A stretch of DNA of 64,000 nt from Homalodisca vitripennis (lineage: Eukaryota > Arthropoda > Insecta > Hemiptera > Cicadellidae). Location: positions 26,243,001-26,307,000 of the forward strand of contig NC_060209.1 of NCBI RefSeq assembly GCF_021130785.1. The letters are read 5' to 3'. The notes beneath the pieces are model-generated. The model was not told the DNA's origin. It was given only the letters and a program-made list of their open reading frames with translations, and did not search any database. The first letter of the stretch is position 1. Each line of letters opens with the position of its first letter. Position numbers and translations under genes: made by a program. Below are positions 1-11,252 of this stretch, in pieces.

Positions 1-1025
1 ACCCTGACATTTCACAATATAATCTAAAAATTAAATCCCAATATTTCAATTCCAAAATTTGTATTTAATTTAAGTTTGTAATAAAAAAAAAATAAATCAA
101 TGTAGCTTTAAAAAAAACTAGCTACAACTTACAATGTACAACACACACAATACGAACACTAAATGAACTTGAAATACATTTTCCCATCACTACATATGAG
201 CCGTACAGTAAATATATTGTGAATGAGCAAGGAGATGTTCATGAAGGAATGTGCATCGATACTGAATACACAGTTCACGTTCACACGACCTAAGCCTCAT
301 GAATGAGGAGAATCTATTTTATTAAACTGTATCTTCTCCACGTGCAAACACCCAGATCCCTTCTGTTATCACCATTTATAACTTTTCAAGGTCCCAATTT
401 AATAAACCCCGAAATAATTTTTATCTGAGGAAGGATAAAGACGTAATGAATGAAGAGGTGTAATAACAGGTTTGTGTGTGCACTGACACCATAAAAACAG
501 AATCCTGTTCACACCTAATTTTCAATAAATGTGGGGAATTTATATAGGGAGGCTAGGCTACGTTTTTCTCGTACAAAACGTCCATATGTTGGATTTACTA
601 TTGTGAAATCTCCTCATTTATAAGCTGCCTTATTCATTTTATACTGTTTAACTCTTTATAAAAGAATATATATTGGCTTATATATAAATGATATTTTTAG
701 TTTTTCTACGGAAAATCATTGAAAGTCCCCTACTTATACTTTGGGCGGAAGTCTAAATGGAGAAATATCCACAGTGTTAAAAAGATTAAATCTTTTTTCA
801 AGATCATATTTAATCCTAGTAAGCCTACACTTAAAACCAACCGCAACACACATAAATAATAGTTTTACGAGTATCAACACCGTCTAAAGAGGTAAATAAA
901 TATAACGAAAATAGCTATTTCCAGGTTCTTGTATTCCGGTAATCTAACGCTGTATATTGTACTATTTTGAAAACTCTCTGTACAGAGTGTGTTTTTTATG
1001 GACTTAGAAATTCTGTAACAATAAC
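1..1025. other. AT-rich non-coding stretch
   Basis: No credible coding region is visible. Reading frames are short and broken and the sequence is very AT-rich. It holds the first copy of a dispersed repeat (268-345) whose second copy lies near 4351. Confidence 0.6.
268..345 (+). repeat. Dispersed repeat, copy 1 (pair with 4351-4440)
   Basis: The stretch around AAGCCTCATGAATG, with a preceding ACGTTCACA and a following AATCTATT, reappears at 4351-4440 in the same orientation. Weaker similarity continues downstream (TTATTCATTT...ACTGTTTAACT near 630-655 and near 4486-4510), so both are probably old copies of one longer element. No termini were found and the family is unknown. Confidence 0.4.
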
Positions 1026-1031
1026 ATCTTG

Positions 1032-1271
1032 GGAGTTGCTCGAAGGCCGAGTGGTATAAGACGTTGGACTTTGAGTCTGAGTTAGAGATAGCGCAAGGTT
1101 CAAATCCTGTCTGTGACCATTGCACTTTTTATCAGTATCCATTGACCTTGTAGTGTATCGACTCTCCCCTCCTTCATTGTATTTGATAAGATTCCTCGCC
1201 CAGGCCAGTGGCCCATGAGGACGGGCAGAATAAGGCATAAAATGGAGCTCGGCTTCTTTCGTGAAAAAAAA
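1032..1271 (+). mobile_element. tRNA-derived SINE with short target duplication
   Basis: The head resembles a tRNA of the Leu/Ser type. An A-box-like GGCCGAGTGGT sits at about 1045-1055 and a B-box GGTTCAAATCC at 1097-1107, the two parts of an internal RNA polymerase III promoter. The acceptor and T stems no longer pair well, so it is not a working tRNA gene. A roughly 150-bp unrelated body follows and ends in an A-tract (1264-1272). The 6-bp direct repeat ATCTTG flanks it (1026-1031 and 1272-1277), consistent with a target-site duplication. Such elements are mobilised in trans by LINE reverse transcriptase. The boundaries are inferred from the repeats and the A-tail. Confidence 0.7.
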
Positions 1272-1277
1272 ATCTTG

Positions 1278-4200
1278 AATAATTTAATAGTAATCAGATA
1301 ATTATTATTTTTATTTCAAATATAATACTATAAATTTTTATACTTTCCGGTTTAATACACAAATTTGTCTATTACTCTAGTATAATGTATGAAAAACTAT
1401 AATTTCATCCAAGCTGATCGCGACAAACAAGATTTGCATAGCAGTCATTAGTATGAGAATTACTAATTTTGTAATTTATAATTTGTAACAACATACAAAC
1501 ATTTTCTTATATTAGTGTTATAAGTTTAAACAAAGACATCGCGATAACAAGATAAATCACTGAGTTCTCAGATTCAGAACAACAGAGATCACTGGCCAGA
1601 TTAAACAACCGCTCATAGATCATCTTTGTACAATGTGTAGCACAAATACACGAGCTCCCACTGAAACATAGATTCTGGTGACAATAACAAACATTAGCGT
1701 TAAATTACCTCTCTCCTCCCCAAGTAAAACGTTTAAATTATTAACGCCCTTAGTGTTATATAACATGTGGATACCAAATTAACAGTATGCAATAGTTGCT
1801 AAGCCATTATTTTCAATAAGTCTACTACATGTGTCAACATATTTGTAATGGTAATTATGTCGTTACTTAGCGAATCAAACCCACACATCCCTGTCGAGTC
1901 AAAAAATCCACTCCTAGAGCTTTCAGCCAACCAGTTACCACATTTACTCATAATTAGGTTATTCATACTGAAACGTCTGGTTAATGGTTAGCTGAAAATT
2001 TAAGTCAACTCGTCTGTTCATAATCAGCCGATTTTTATTTAGGCTATATATTAAATTCTATATATTTCTCCAAAACGTCATCTTTTTTTGGCCCTAACTG
2101 GAATGAGCGATAGCAAAATCTCATGGACTATGTAAGGTACTGCTAACATTTCCCTTCTTCTGGTCACTCTGTCTGTACGCACTATAACCCGAGAGTTTTA
2201 TTATAGACTTGCATTTTTAATATAATGTTTATTTGTATATCGATTTTAAAATTAATTTTGGACGATGATGCCTGTCTTCTATATGGGATTAGAAGCGAAG
2301 CGTTAGCAAAAACCTACTGAATTAAGCTATACTTGTAAAACTTACTCAGAGGCCTGAGGTTCCTTTACAATCTTTTTTATTCTACGCCGTCTTCTGTCTC
2401 TCTTCCGAAGGATGTCACGAGAACGAACTGAGTTAAACACTTTAATATTATGTTTATATTTATGCCTTAGGCTACATTGAATTTAATACATGGTCCATCC
2501 ATTGGATTTGGCTGAGTGTTAGGGTAAGTGATAACTCAACCGCAGGATTTACTCCAGGCATAAATACAGTAATTTTAGTCATCTCGAACTAGAAACTTTT
2601 AAAACTAAGCAATAAAAATAGCGGCCATAGTGGTTTTTTACCGCGCCATGGTGTGCTTGTACATAATAATTAATTAAAAACTTTTAATTATTTATTTTAT
2701 TTAATATTATAACAATAATATTTAATATTTATTAATAATTCATAAAATAAAATAAGTTTTTCGTAAAATTTTTACCAAAATCAAAGGCGTTTTTTTATAG
2801 TGAAAAAAAAATTATAATATTTTAACGATTTATACATTATATTCTTTGACATGATTTTAAAGAAATTTCACTCAATGCAATACATAATCATTAACCAATG
2901 TATATTTAATCATATTTTTATATATTCCATTGAAATATAACATGAGAATAGTGTGTAAATTACAGTAGTTTATACCATATAAGGTAAAAATTTATACTGT
3001 TAAAAGTGATTTTTATATATTATTAGCATTTGATTTTACTTTTTTTGACAGAAAACATACTAAATACCTAGGTGAACTTTTTGGTGTGTAAGAATAAAAC
3101 TATTTTCCAACAAAAAACATAAACCTTGATTGTGTTTTAGAAGTTCTTATTGATGTCCACCAAATGAGATTTAAAAATAAAAATATTTCTTCTTTCATAA
3201 GTAATAAAGTAAACGGCTTTGAAATATTTTGTGCGATATGGATTATTCTATCTTATATAAATACCTAAATTAAAGAATATAATTTTATATTAACATTAGA
3301 ACAAAAACTCCAATGTTTATATTTAATCCAGCACAAATAGTCCCTGAGGTAAAACAATCAATTTCCATAATGTTGTAAGAAAAAATTAAGAAAATCTGCA
3401 AGGTTATAAGCAAATTTGTTTTTGGGGAAAACTAAAAAAAGAACTGTTATTACAATAATTATAATTTTTTTTAAACAAACATATGGATTTTTCATCAATA
3501 AATCAGCTGAAATTTAAGTTGAAATATATTTTTATATAATTACTTAAACTGCTGGATTAAAAATTTGGTTAAAAATATTTTATAGTATATAGTACGTTGA
3601 ATTATTTTTTTATAGATTATATTTTATCCAGTTTTCCCAATTTTTAGCGATAAACCCTCCGTGTAAATTTTGGCTGATGGCCACGTCCTTCAGTTTTTGT
3701 TTTTTTTTTTTTTTTTTTATTATCAGAGAATACAACTGTGTAGAAAAGTGAAATTGTTTGCAAGCTATCTTTGACCCTATATGATAAAACTGGGATGCAC
3801 CATGTATTTAAAGTTTGATTTAGATTATATTATTTTATTATTTTTTTAAATTCTTAATTTTTTATTTTTAAAACTATACCACCCGCAGAATTTAAAGTAT
3901 ACCATCTTAAAGAATGTTAATATTTTTTACGGTTGTGTAAAATCAGTATTTTACAGTTTTCCCCTTATTTATAAAAACCCCACCACATACAGATAGACAC
4001 TTCTAAACCTATGCTAGATACGACGCAATCCCGTAATGTATTTACTTTTTAATTTTATCCACTTGAATAATATGATAAAATGAACATGTGAGCAAAACCT
4101 GTAAACGTAAATAGCTTCTATTTTGTGTAAAACGATATATCGCTTTAAAAATAGATTTTCAAGTAAAACCAAAGATTGAATAATGGGTGTATTAAAAAAC

Positions 4201-4350
4201 TATATTATTTCATTATCATTGAATCCATAATAATGAAATAATCATTACTGTGGCCCAAGTCACAGTTAAAGATTTATAAGGCTGAAGTCTACATATTGGG
4301 AACATATCTGTGAAATGGTGTAAATCAAAGGCTTTAAAAGAGGATGTGTT
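1278..4350. other. AT-rich non-coding stretch
   Basis: No gene is recognised. There is a 19-nt T-tract near 3700-3718. The 19-bp sequence GGATTTGGCTGAGTGTTAG at 2504-2522 recurs exactly, in opposite orientation, at 46539-46557, which marks an otherwise undefined dispersed repeat. Confidence 0.55.
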
Positions 4351-4440
4351 AGGATACACAGAGAGCACGTTCACAGCTAAGCCTCATGAATGTGGGGAAT
4401 CTATTCATAAGACAGGCTGCGTCTTCCCTACACGTCAATA
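4351..4440 (+). repeat. Dispersed repeat, copy 2 (pair with 268-345)
   Basis: Second copy of the element around AAGCCTCATGAATG. A 99-codon open frame starts inside it (4386-4685), but its translation shows no recognisable domain and it is probably a chance frame across repeat sequence. Confidence 0.4.
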
Positions 4441-4689
4441 TAGTGGCCCCGACTATTGTCAACTCTGCACATCGTGAATGTCGCTTATTCATTTCTCACT
4501 GTTTAACTAACTCCTTGTCAAGAGCAGGACAGCAGTGTGTGTTGTTCATACCTTGCGTCATTATGAGGTTTGTAATTTTACTTTATGTTTCAACTATATA
4601 CATTTTTAAAATCGTAATTGTAACTAGTTTAATTCTGTACAATTTCCTATCACTAAATTCAATTAATACTTTAAATGCTCTTTAAATTT

Positions 4690-5379
4690 ACTGTATATTA
4701 TTTGTATAAGGATTCAGCCATTTGTTTTTATGGTAAAACACTCTTTATATTTAAACATTAACATGATATAAATATTTAGTCGAACAATGTCAGAAAATCG
4801 TTTTCAATTCTATTATGTTTTCAATATAAAACATGTTTGAGTTACTAACCCAAGTAATATATAAAGTATTTATGTTTTTTACTATTGAATTTTTTTTGAC
4901 GGCGTTAATATTTTTCTACAAAATATCTTATAGAGTTATATACATATAAACATTAATCGGCGTACATTCTTTAAATGGACGGTTGTACAACAGTTTTTTA
5001 CACGCCGCCTAAGAGTTTTTTGTTTGTTGCAGAAAATAGAGGTAACAGGAAAAAAATCAAATGTCACCAAGTTTGTCTATTTTTTGCTTATTGTTTACTC
5101 ACTCTGTCGATAACTAAATCATGATTATTGGAAGTTAAAAACATTGTTTATTGCGAGTATTCATTACACTGTGTTTTGTTATTGTCCTTTGTTAGGGAAT
5201 TTAAAAGAATGTGTCCAGCATTCTTGGGCATATTTTCCAGTAGCATACAGTATAATTTTAACGACGGTCGAACTAAACGAATAATTTGTGCTTATAAAAG
5301 ATAAATACCTCTTTGTTTCATAATGCAAGTTTTCTAAATAATCTATAACATTTACTGAAATAGACAAAACCCTGTACAG
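4690..5379. other. AT-rich non-coding stretch
   Basis: Nothing recognisable. If the exon at 5380 is real, this is the 3' end of its upstream intron; the sequence ends in a usable acceptor (CCTGTACAG at 5371-5379). Confidence 0.4.
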
Positions 5380-5599
5380 TTTATGTTTTGCCAAAACGTT
5401 TTAGAAATGCCTTGCGTAGAGTGGTCCAACGTGACCACGAGTGGTTTACTGTAGAGCTGTACGTGGTTGTCAGCATGAATCGTTATGAGCCGATCAAATA
5501 CACATTAGGGGCAACTCAATTAGGATCAGTTTCAACGGTATCTTGTAGCACCGGACCCATGCGGATCACCAGTATTACAGGTCACATTGTCCATAAGAG
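5380..5599 (+). CDS. Possible C-terminal exon of a class-A G-protein-coupled receptor
   Basis: After the acceptor CCTGTACAG (5371-5379) an open frame of about 73 codons begins with the residues YVLPKRFRNALRRVV. This resembles what follows NPxxY in rhodopsin-like receptors: the end of helix 7, then the basic amphipathic helix 8 (KRFRNALRR). A polar Ser/Thr-rich tail follows, with STVSCSTGPMRITSITG and a Cys that could be palmitoylated, as in receptor tails. The frame runs on to a stop at 5691-5693, but the last part becomes hydrophobic and unlike a tail. A weak donor (AG|GTTTGT) at 5599/5600 may end the exon instead. No transmembrane exons were found in the preceding 5.3 kb, so the rest would lie outside the window, or this is a relic. 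The receptor subfamily cannot be named. Confidence 0.3.
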
Positions 5600-5699
5600 G
5601 TTTGTTCATCTAGGGGGCCTTTATGTACAATTTTTTTTTCAACTTGTTTTGTTAAGGGACTTCTGCTATTGCGGTATGGCTTTACTTATTTAAAAACTT

Positions 5700-7886
5700 A
5701 ACTTATAATTTAAACTATTAAACTAATCAATCAAATAAAATTATTAGTTTTTAAGTTTGAAACATTTTTCAATGCATTGGTAATAATGTTAATGGGTAAC
5801 CAATACCTAGAATTTAAAAAGACGGTTTTTATATAAGCGGTCTTCAAATTATAAAAAAATAAATATTAGGCATGCTGGACATAATCTCAGTGGTTAATTG
5901 TTAGTCGGACTGATTATTCAAAGGGTTGTTGGTGTTGGGTCCTGTTTGCATTTGCCCGACACTCGGATTGGTTGTTTTCCCTTTGTTTAATAGAAACTGC
6001 ATTTGTGCCCATAAAAGTTATTCGGAATAAAAATATTTTAAAATTTTTACAATATCTGGGAAAACAATTACTCTGAAAATGCTGAGCATATAAGGTTTTA
6101 TAAAAGATTTCAGTCAAGGTAATATTGTAAACAATGGAACATCGTTCGGGTTTTTATTAAAATATTTTCTCATATATTTAAAGATAGTTAAGTAAAAACA
6201 CTCCTTTTTAACTGAAAATATTATATTCCAATAAATTAATGGAAATCGTATATATTAGAAGGAAATATCCTGGCAGGACTACTGACTGGTTCAACGACGA
6301 CACATCCATTGGGGAAAAATAAAAAGATGGTAGACATGAGATTTGGTAATATTTACGTTTTATCCTTGTGCCCTTGAAAGATGCACTTAAAGAAATTATT
6401 TTGTACATTAAAAATTACTTTTATTAACATTTGTGATGTTTGGTTTGATGCAGTTTATATTATATATATATATATATATATATAAATATATACTATATAT
6501 AATACTTTTGAATGTTGAAATTGGATTAAGCAAAGTACACAAGAAAGGCACATTATGCCATCAAAACAAAAACTCTCAAAAATAATTACAATTTTTTAAG
6601 ATATTTTTTAATTTAAAAGGAAAGAATACCTAAACTAATTATCAAGTATGTTATAACGAAGTACAATGGTTCCCGTTAAAGGCGCCAGGATACATTACAA
6701 GTGGGGAATTAAATATAGTTGTATCTAAAAGGTGTAGCAAAGAAAATATACATTTTAAATACCTAATCGTTTATTACTGACATTAGCAATAATATTGAGC
6801 AGTGACGCCATTTCTTATGTATTTTGTTATCTAAGGATAGCAATGTCTAATAATAAATCCAGATCAGTGATACGCACATCAATAAATGTTAAGAGTTGAA
6901 TCGTCTGATTAGGAACAACGTTGAAAGCGTGGCCACAACAGATCGAGCAAAACAAAATCTTGGTTGTTTGGAGGCGAGGCGTATATTAGCTTAATGGGAA
7001 TCCACATTACCCTCTTCTTGTGCCGGGACTGAAAACACATTTCCGTCCATTAGGAAACCTTATTCCGTTTTATTGTAACCAACCTGCCGAATCGTAAAAC
7101 GAGTTCACATTTCACGCACAGCAGCAGGACAAGTTCCTAAACTCTGTTACATCTAAAAAAAAAAGGTTTTTTTAAATGTGCATTGATAATATAATTAATA
7201 ATTTTATTATACGTATTCAGGATTTTACAGAATGGTGCAAAAAAATAAAAATAATGAATTTAACATTACATTTAAATATGGAATGGATCTGTGCTAAAAA
7301 GTTTCGGGATTGTAATTATGTTATTAAATTCAAAAGATTATCGCATTTTTAAAATTTATATATTTCTCTCTATTATTATAGGGAGGACACATTGTTAATT
7401 AACAATTTTAAATTTTTATCCTATTTCCAACTTATTATATTGTTAGAAACCCCATTTTAGTAATAATTCCCACGTGATAAGCGAACATTTAAAATTATCA
7501 CTATCCTATGAAAACTCGTTTAAAATTCAGACCCCCCGAGAGTACCAATTTGCAATCTTAACCGTGGTAATCTGGTCTTTCCTGAAACTGGAAGAGGGAA
7601 TTCACAGTATGAAAGAAATCACTCGTCCAGGCCATGGAAAAAGAGGTTAAAAATTTATTAAAATAAAAAAACATTCACCGTTTATAATAAAACAATGCTG
7701 AGCTATGTCCACATACTTTAAAACACAAGTGTCAAAAGATACAAATTATTTGTAGTTAATTTGAGTGTCAGCTCACCATATCAGATTTCTGGAATATTTG
7801 GCTGGAAAGCTGATAATTTCATATCTCTTTAATCTGTCAGAACGATTGGTCTAAATAGATATGACTATTATTAAGGGTTGTAAAAA

Positions 7887-7888
<2 letters not shown>
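5700..7888. other. AT-rich non-coding stretch with TA microsatellite
   Basis: No gene is seen. An AT-dinucleotide tract occupies about 6458-6500. The rest is unstructured AT-rich sequence. Confidence 0.5.

Positions 7889-7961
<73 letters not shown>
7889..7961 (+). repeat. 73-nt A-tract
   Basis: An almost pure A homopolymer with a single C at 7945, followed by CAATATTG. No retrotransposon body with matching polarity was recognised on either side, so it may be an expanded microsatellite or an orphan tail. The Phe-rich open frame on the opposite strand is an artefact of it. Confidence 0.9.
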
Positions 7962-7964
<3 letters not shown>

Positions 7965-10014
7965 TATTGACATTCTTGGAATTTAACTTTAACATTTCGG
8001 GACCTCCCACAAATAAAACCATAGCGCATCTTGATATCTATTTAAGAAAGAAATGCCTACGTTCTATTTCAGGCAGAAACGAAATTAAGTGGTTTTTTTA
8101 CACCAGTTACAATGTATTGGTTAGGACTTTAACATTACAGCCATTGTCAAAGTATACAGGGTATTAAAAAAGTCCCTGTACGGGCTTGATTAATTTCCCG
8201 AACGATTGTACAGTCCAAAGCTAATAAAACTTAGTAAATTCATTACTGCACTCCTTAAATCTACTTTTTTGAAGTATTTACTACTTGTTTGTCATGTCAG
8301 GGGGATGGCCTCCTATTTGCCTACGTTTGAATACTCTTTCCCAATGTTGATTGTGGACCATCCATTGGATGTGAAGATGTTACTAACTACCTCTAAAAAT
8401 TATTTCTTAATTCTAGTTATATTATTTACTAGTTTTCAATAACTTTCAAAACTTGGACAAAGACAAGATATATTAAACCGCACCCTTAAGAATCAGTAAC
8501 ACTACGATTTGGAAAGTTTTTTTGTTTTAAAGCTTTAAACAAGGTAGTGTATTTTTTATGATTTAACATTTCTCAGGTCTGATTTGCGACCATTGTACTC
8601 CTATCCGTATAAATGACATTTAATTTTGATTGTATTAGTCGACTTATTTGTCTAATTGAAAATTTCACTTCTGACCTCCTTGCGGGCTGGGTCTCCCCTG
8701 CAATGGTATTATAAACATTTAAGTGACTTTAAAAACAATTTAAATTTAGTAGGTGCAGTTAATGATTGCAGCCTTAGGTTGCTACCGCTTTACCTTGTAC
8801 ATTCGTTCTGGTAATTATCAAAGCCCGTGTGGGTCCGTTTTTACAGCCTATATTTTATCGTCAAAAACTCGCCATTCATTATAAAGACTGATTGCCTTGG
8901 ATATGTGTAGTTCATTGACTATCCAATTAATTTCAAATGTACTGCCACTAAAATCTTCCATTGAATTTTATTCTGAAAAAAATTATTTCCTAATATAAGT
9001 GAATGAAATTATGTTATTCTCGGTGGATAAAGTTGTTAATCAATTATTTAACTGATGAATGATATATTGGAATGTTAGTGGGGATGATAGTATAAACCAA
9101 CACTTTCGTCTATTTCATTGCTCATTAAAATAGTTTATAAACTCAATTAACATATGGCTGTGGGGACTGGCAGCATTTAACTAAAAACACTTGCGTGATT
9201 GATTCCCTCTGAATAGCATATTATAGCAGAATATAGTCATTAATATAGGTTAAAATCGGTGTAATTGAGTTACGTAACTTCTGCGCAAATTATCTCAGTA
9301 AAGTTCGTAATAATATGTCGCATAATTCATCATAACTTATTTTTAAGTTATGTGTGTAAAATTGGAAACCATAAAAATACGAATCGAATTACTGTTTAAA
9401 ACAAACTGTATATTAGAGAAACTTAACACGTAAAATATCTACTTGTCTCAACAGTATAAATAATAGACGTAACTATTATGTCATAATTCTTTTAAATTTA
9501 TGTTTATAACTATTGAATTGTATAAATGAAAATACTTAATATTTATAATTTACTATGCAAATGTGGATGTAATAATACTCAATACTTATAAAATCTGAAG
9601 TTCAATTTAGTGCTCTTTGTGAAAGTCCTGTTGTTAGATTTAAAAAAAATCACCTATAATACGCAGACTGTGACACAAGTACCAGGTCAGCTGTAGTTTT
9701 ATAGACAAAGCCGTAAACGCCTTTCAGAACTTGCCATGTGTTGCACCTTTTACGACATTGTATAAACTATTCGATAAGTAATTAAGTGTTGACACGTAAA
9801 CTTGCTAAATCCGCATAATGTAATAGAATACAAGTTACGAGTACGCCACGCTAAGTGCTACCTATCACGCTTCACTGCAGTTTCAAGTAAAAATTCAAGT
9901 CTGCATTTCAATTCGTTCTTAAAATGATTACTAGCATAATTTTTTATTCAACATGTACCACGGATAGTTTCTGCAAAATCTCATTGAGATATATGCATTT
10001 ATCGTTGCAATTAA

Positions 10015-10090
10015 AGCATGAAATTTCATGCAAAACTTAGCCTATAGCTCAATTTGTTTTAGAGATATCCTCCGACATACGTACAGACAA
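10015..10090 (+). repeat. Dispersed repeat related to 47345-47420
   Basis: The order TGAAATTTCATGCAAA, CTATA, TTTGTT, GAGA, ATCCTCCGACATACGTACAGACA is shared, with changes, by 47345-47420 (GAAACTTCATGCAAA ... TTTGTTCTCGAGAAATC ... GGACAGACA) in the same orientation. This suggests one old non-autonomous repeat family. Termini were not found. Confidence 0.4.
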
Positions 10091-10948
10091 ACAGGCAGAA
10101 AAGGATTCCATTCCACATTACAAGGTGAGAAATACTTTCATCGAACTGAATTTCGCCTGTACAAAAATTAAGTTTTGTGTAAAGTTTATAGGTGACTTTT
10201 TCTTGAGAAATCTGACAGAAAGGAAATAAAAATTTCAGCAGCTTGACTAGTAGCGAAATAAGAAATATTTCAAGCCTCTTGATCAATCCGTTCTATCGTG
10301 CAAACCTGTGAAAGTTAGCCAAATCCAATGAACTTGGATCAAAATCCAACTTTTAATTGGATCAAAATCGATCCTGCATATGAAGGTTCAAAATACAAAA
10401 TTTATAGGTTTTGAGATATCGATTGAACATATTTTGAAAGTAATATTTTAGTAACACTTAGAAGAAAAACGTTCTAGCCCCCTGAAGGATAGACTCAGCG
10501 TCAGCTCAGCCATATTAAAAAAGAAAGACATATTTTTGGTTTGTGACACTAAACTAGCTATGTAAAATTTTACGAAACAGAGGACAATTACTAGCACATA
10601 GAATTTCAGGCAGATTATAGTTAATCTATCGTTTATGTTTTATGTGTATAACAGTAGGTTATGGAAAAACACGATTTTAGTAATAAAACAATTCTATAGC
10701 ATTGAAAGTAATCAATTGGTGTTTACTAAGGCGGAGCTGATATGGACTGAAAAGCTTTTTAATTCGTCATTTCGGTTTTAAGCTAGCTGACACTACAGGA
10801 TTCAATTAATTTTAAATCCACCGGTGTGATAGCTTTGAAATAAATATTCGGCACCGGGATTTTTAATCGTTATTGACGATTAATTGCATATCAACACAGA
10901 AGTTAGGTTTACTCCACTTAAAGTAACAGGACTCATAAATAATATTAA

Positions 10949-10996
10949 TTATATATATATATATATATATATAAATATATATATATATATTATATA
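10949..10996. repeat. TA microsatellite
   Basis: AT-dinucleotide repeat of about 48 nt, with one AAA interruption near 10973. Confidence 0.9.
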
Positions 10997-11209
10997 AAAA
11001 TACTGATATTGTGTGTGTTATACTCGTATTATGAAGAATTGTGTTACTAGAATATTAAAAACCCTAATATTTACTTCTAACCCTAAAACTTTACGGATCA
11101 TAGTGAAGATGGGACTATTCCTTTCATATTGATTTATAAATATACGTTCCTTCTGGTTGAATGTTGTATATAATATGTGCAAAATCAGTAATTAAAAATA
11201 TTTTAAAAT

Positions 11210-11211
<2 letters not shown>

Positions 11212-11247
<36 letters not shown>
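11212..11247. repeat. TA microsatellite
   Basis: Uninterrupted AT-dinucleotide repeat of about 36 nt. Confidence 0.9.

Positions 11248-11252
<5 letters not shown>

Noticed and set aside
1037..1120. Functional tRNA-Leu or tRNA-Ser gene
   Set aside because: The acceptor and T stems do not pair, the anticodon arm is ambiguous, and the sequence continues as a SINE body with an A-tail and flanking direct repeats.
7837..8022. Phe-rich ORF on the minus strand
   Set aside because: Translation of the A-tract at 7889-7961.
8574..8720. Second SINE copy
   Set aside because: Only a short resemblance to the tRNA-derived body (a TGCGACCATTGTACTCCTATC-like stretch); no A/B box, tail or target duplication.
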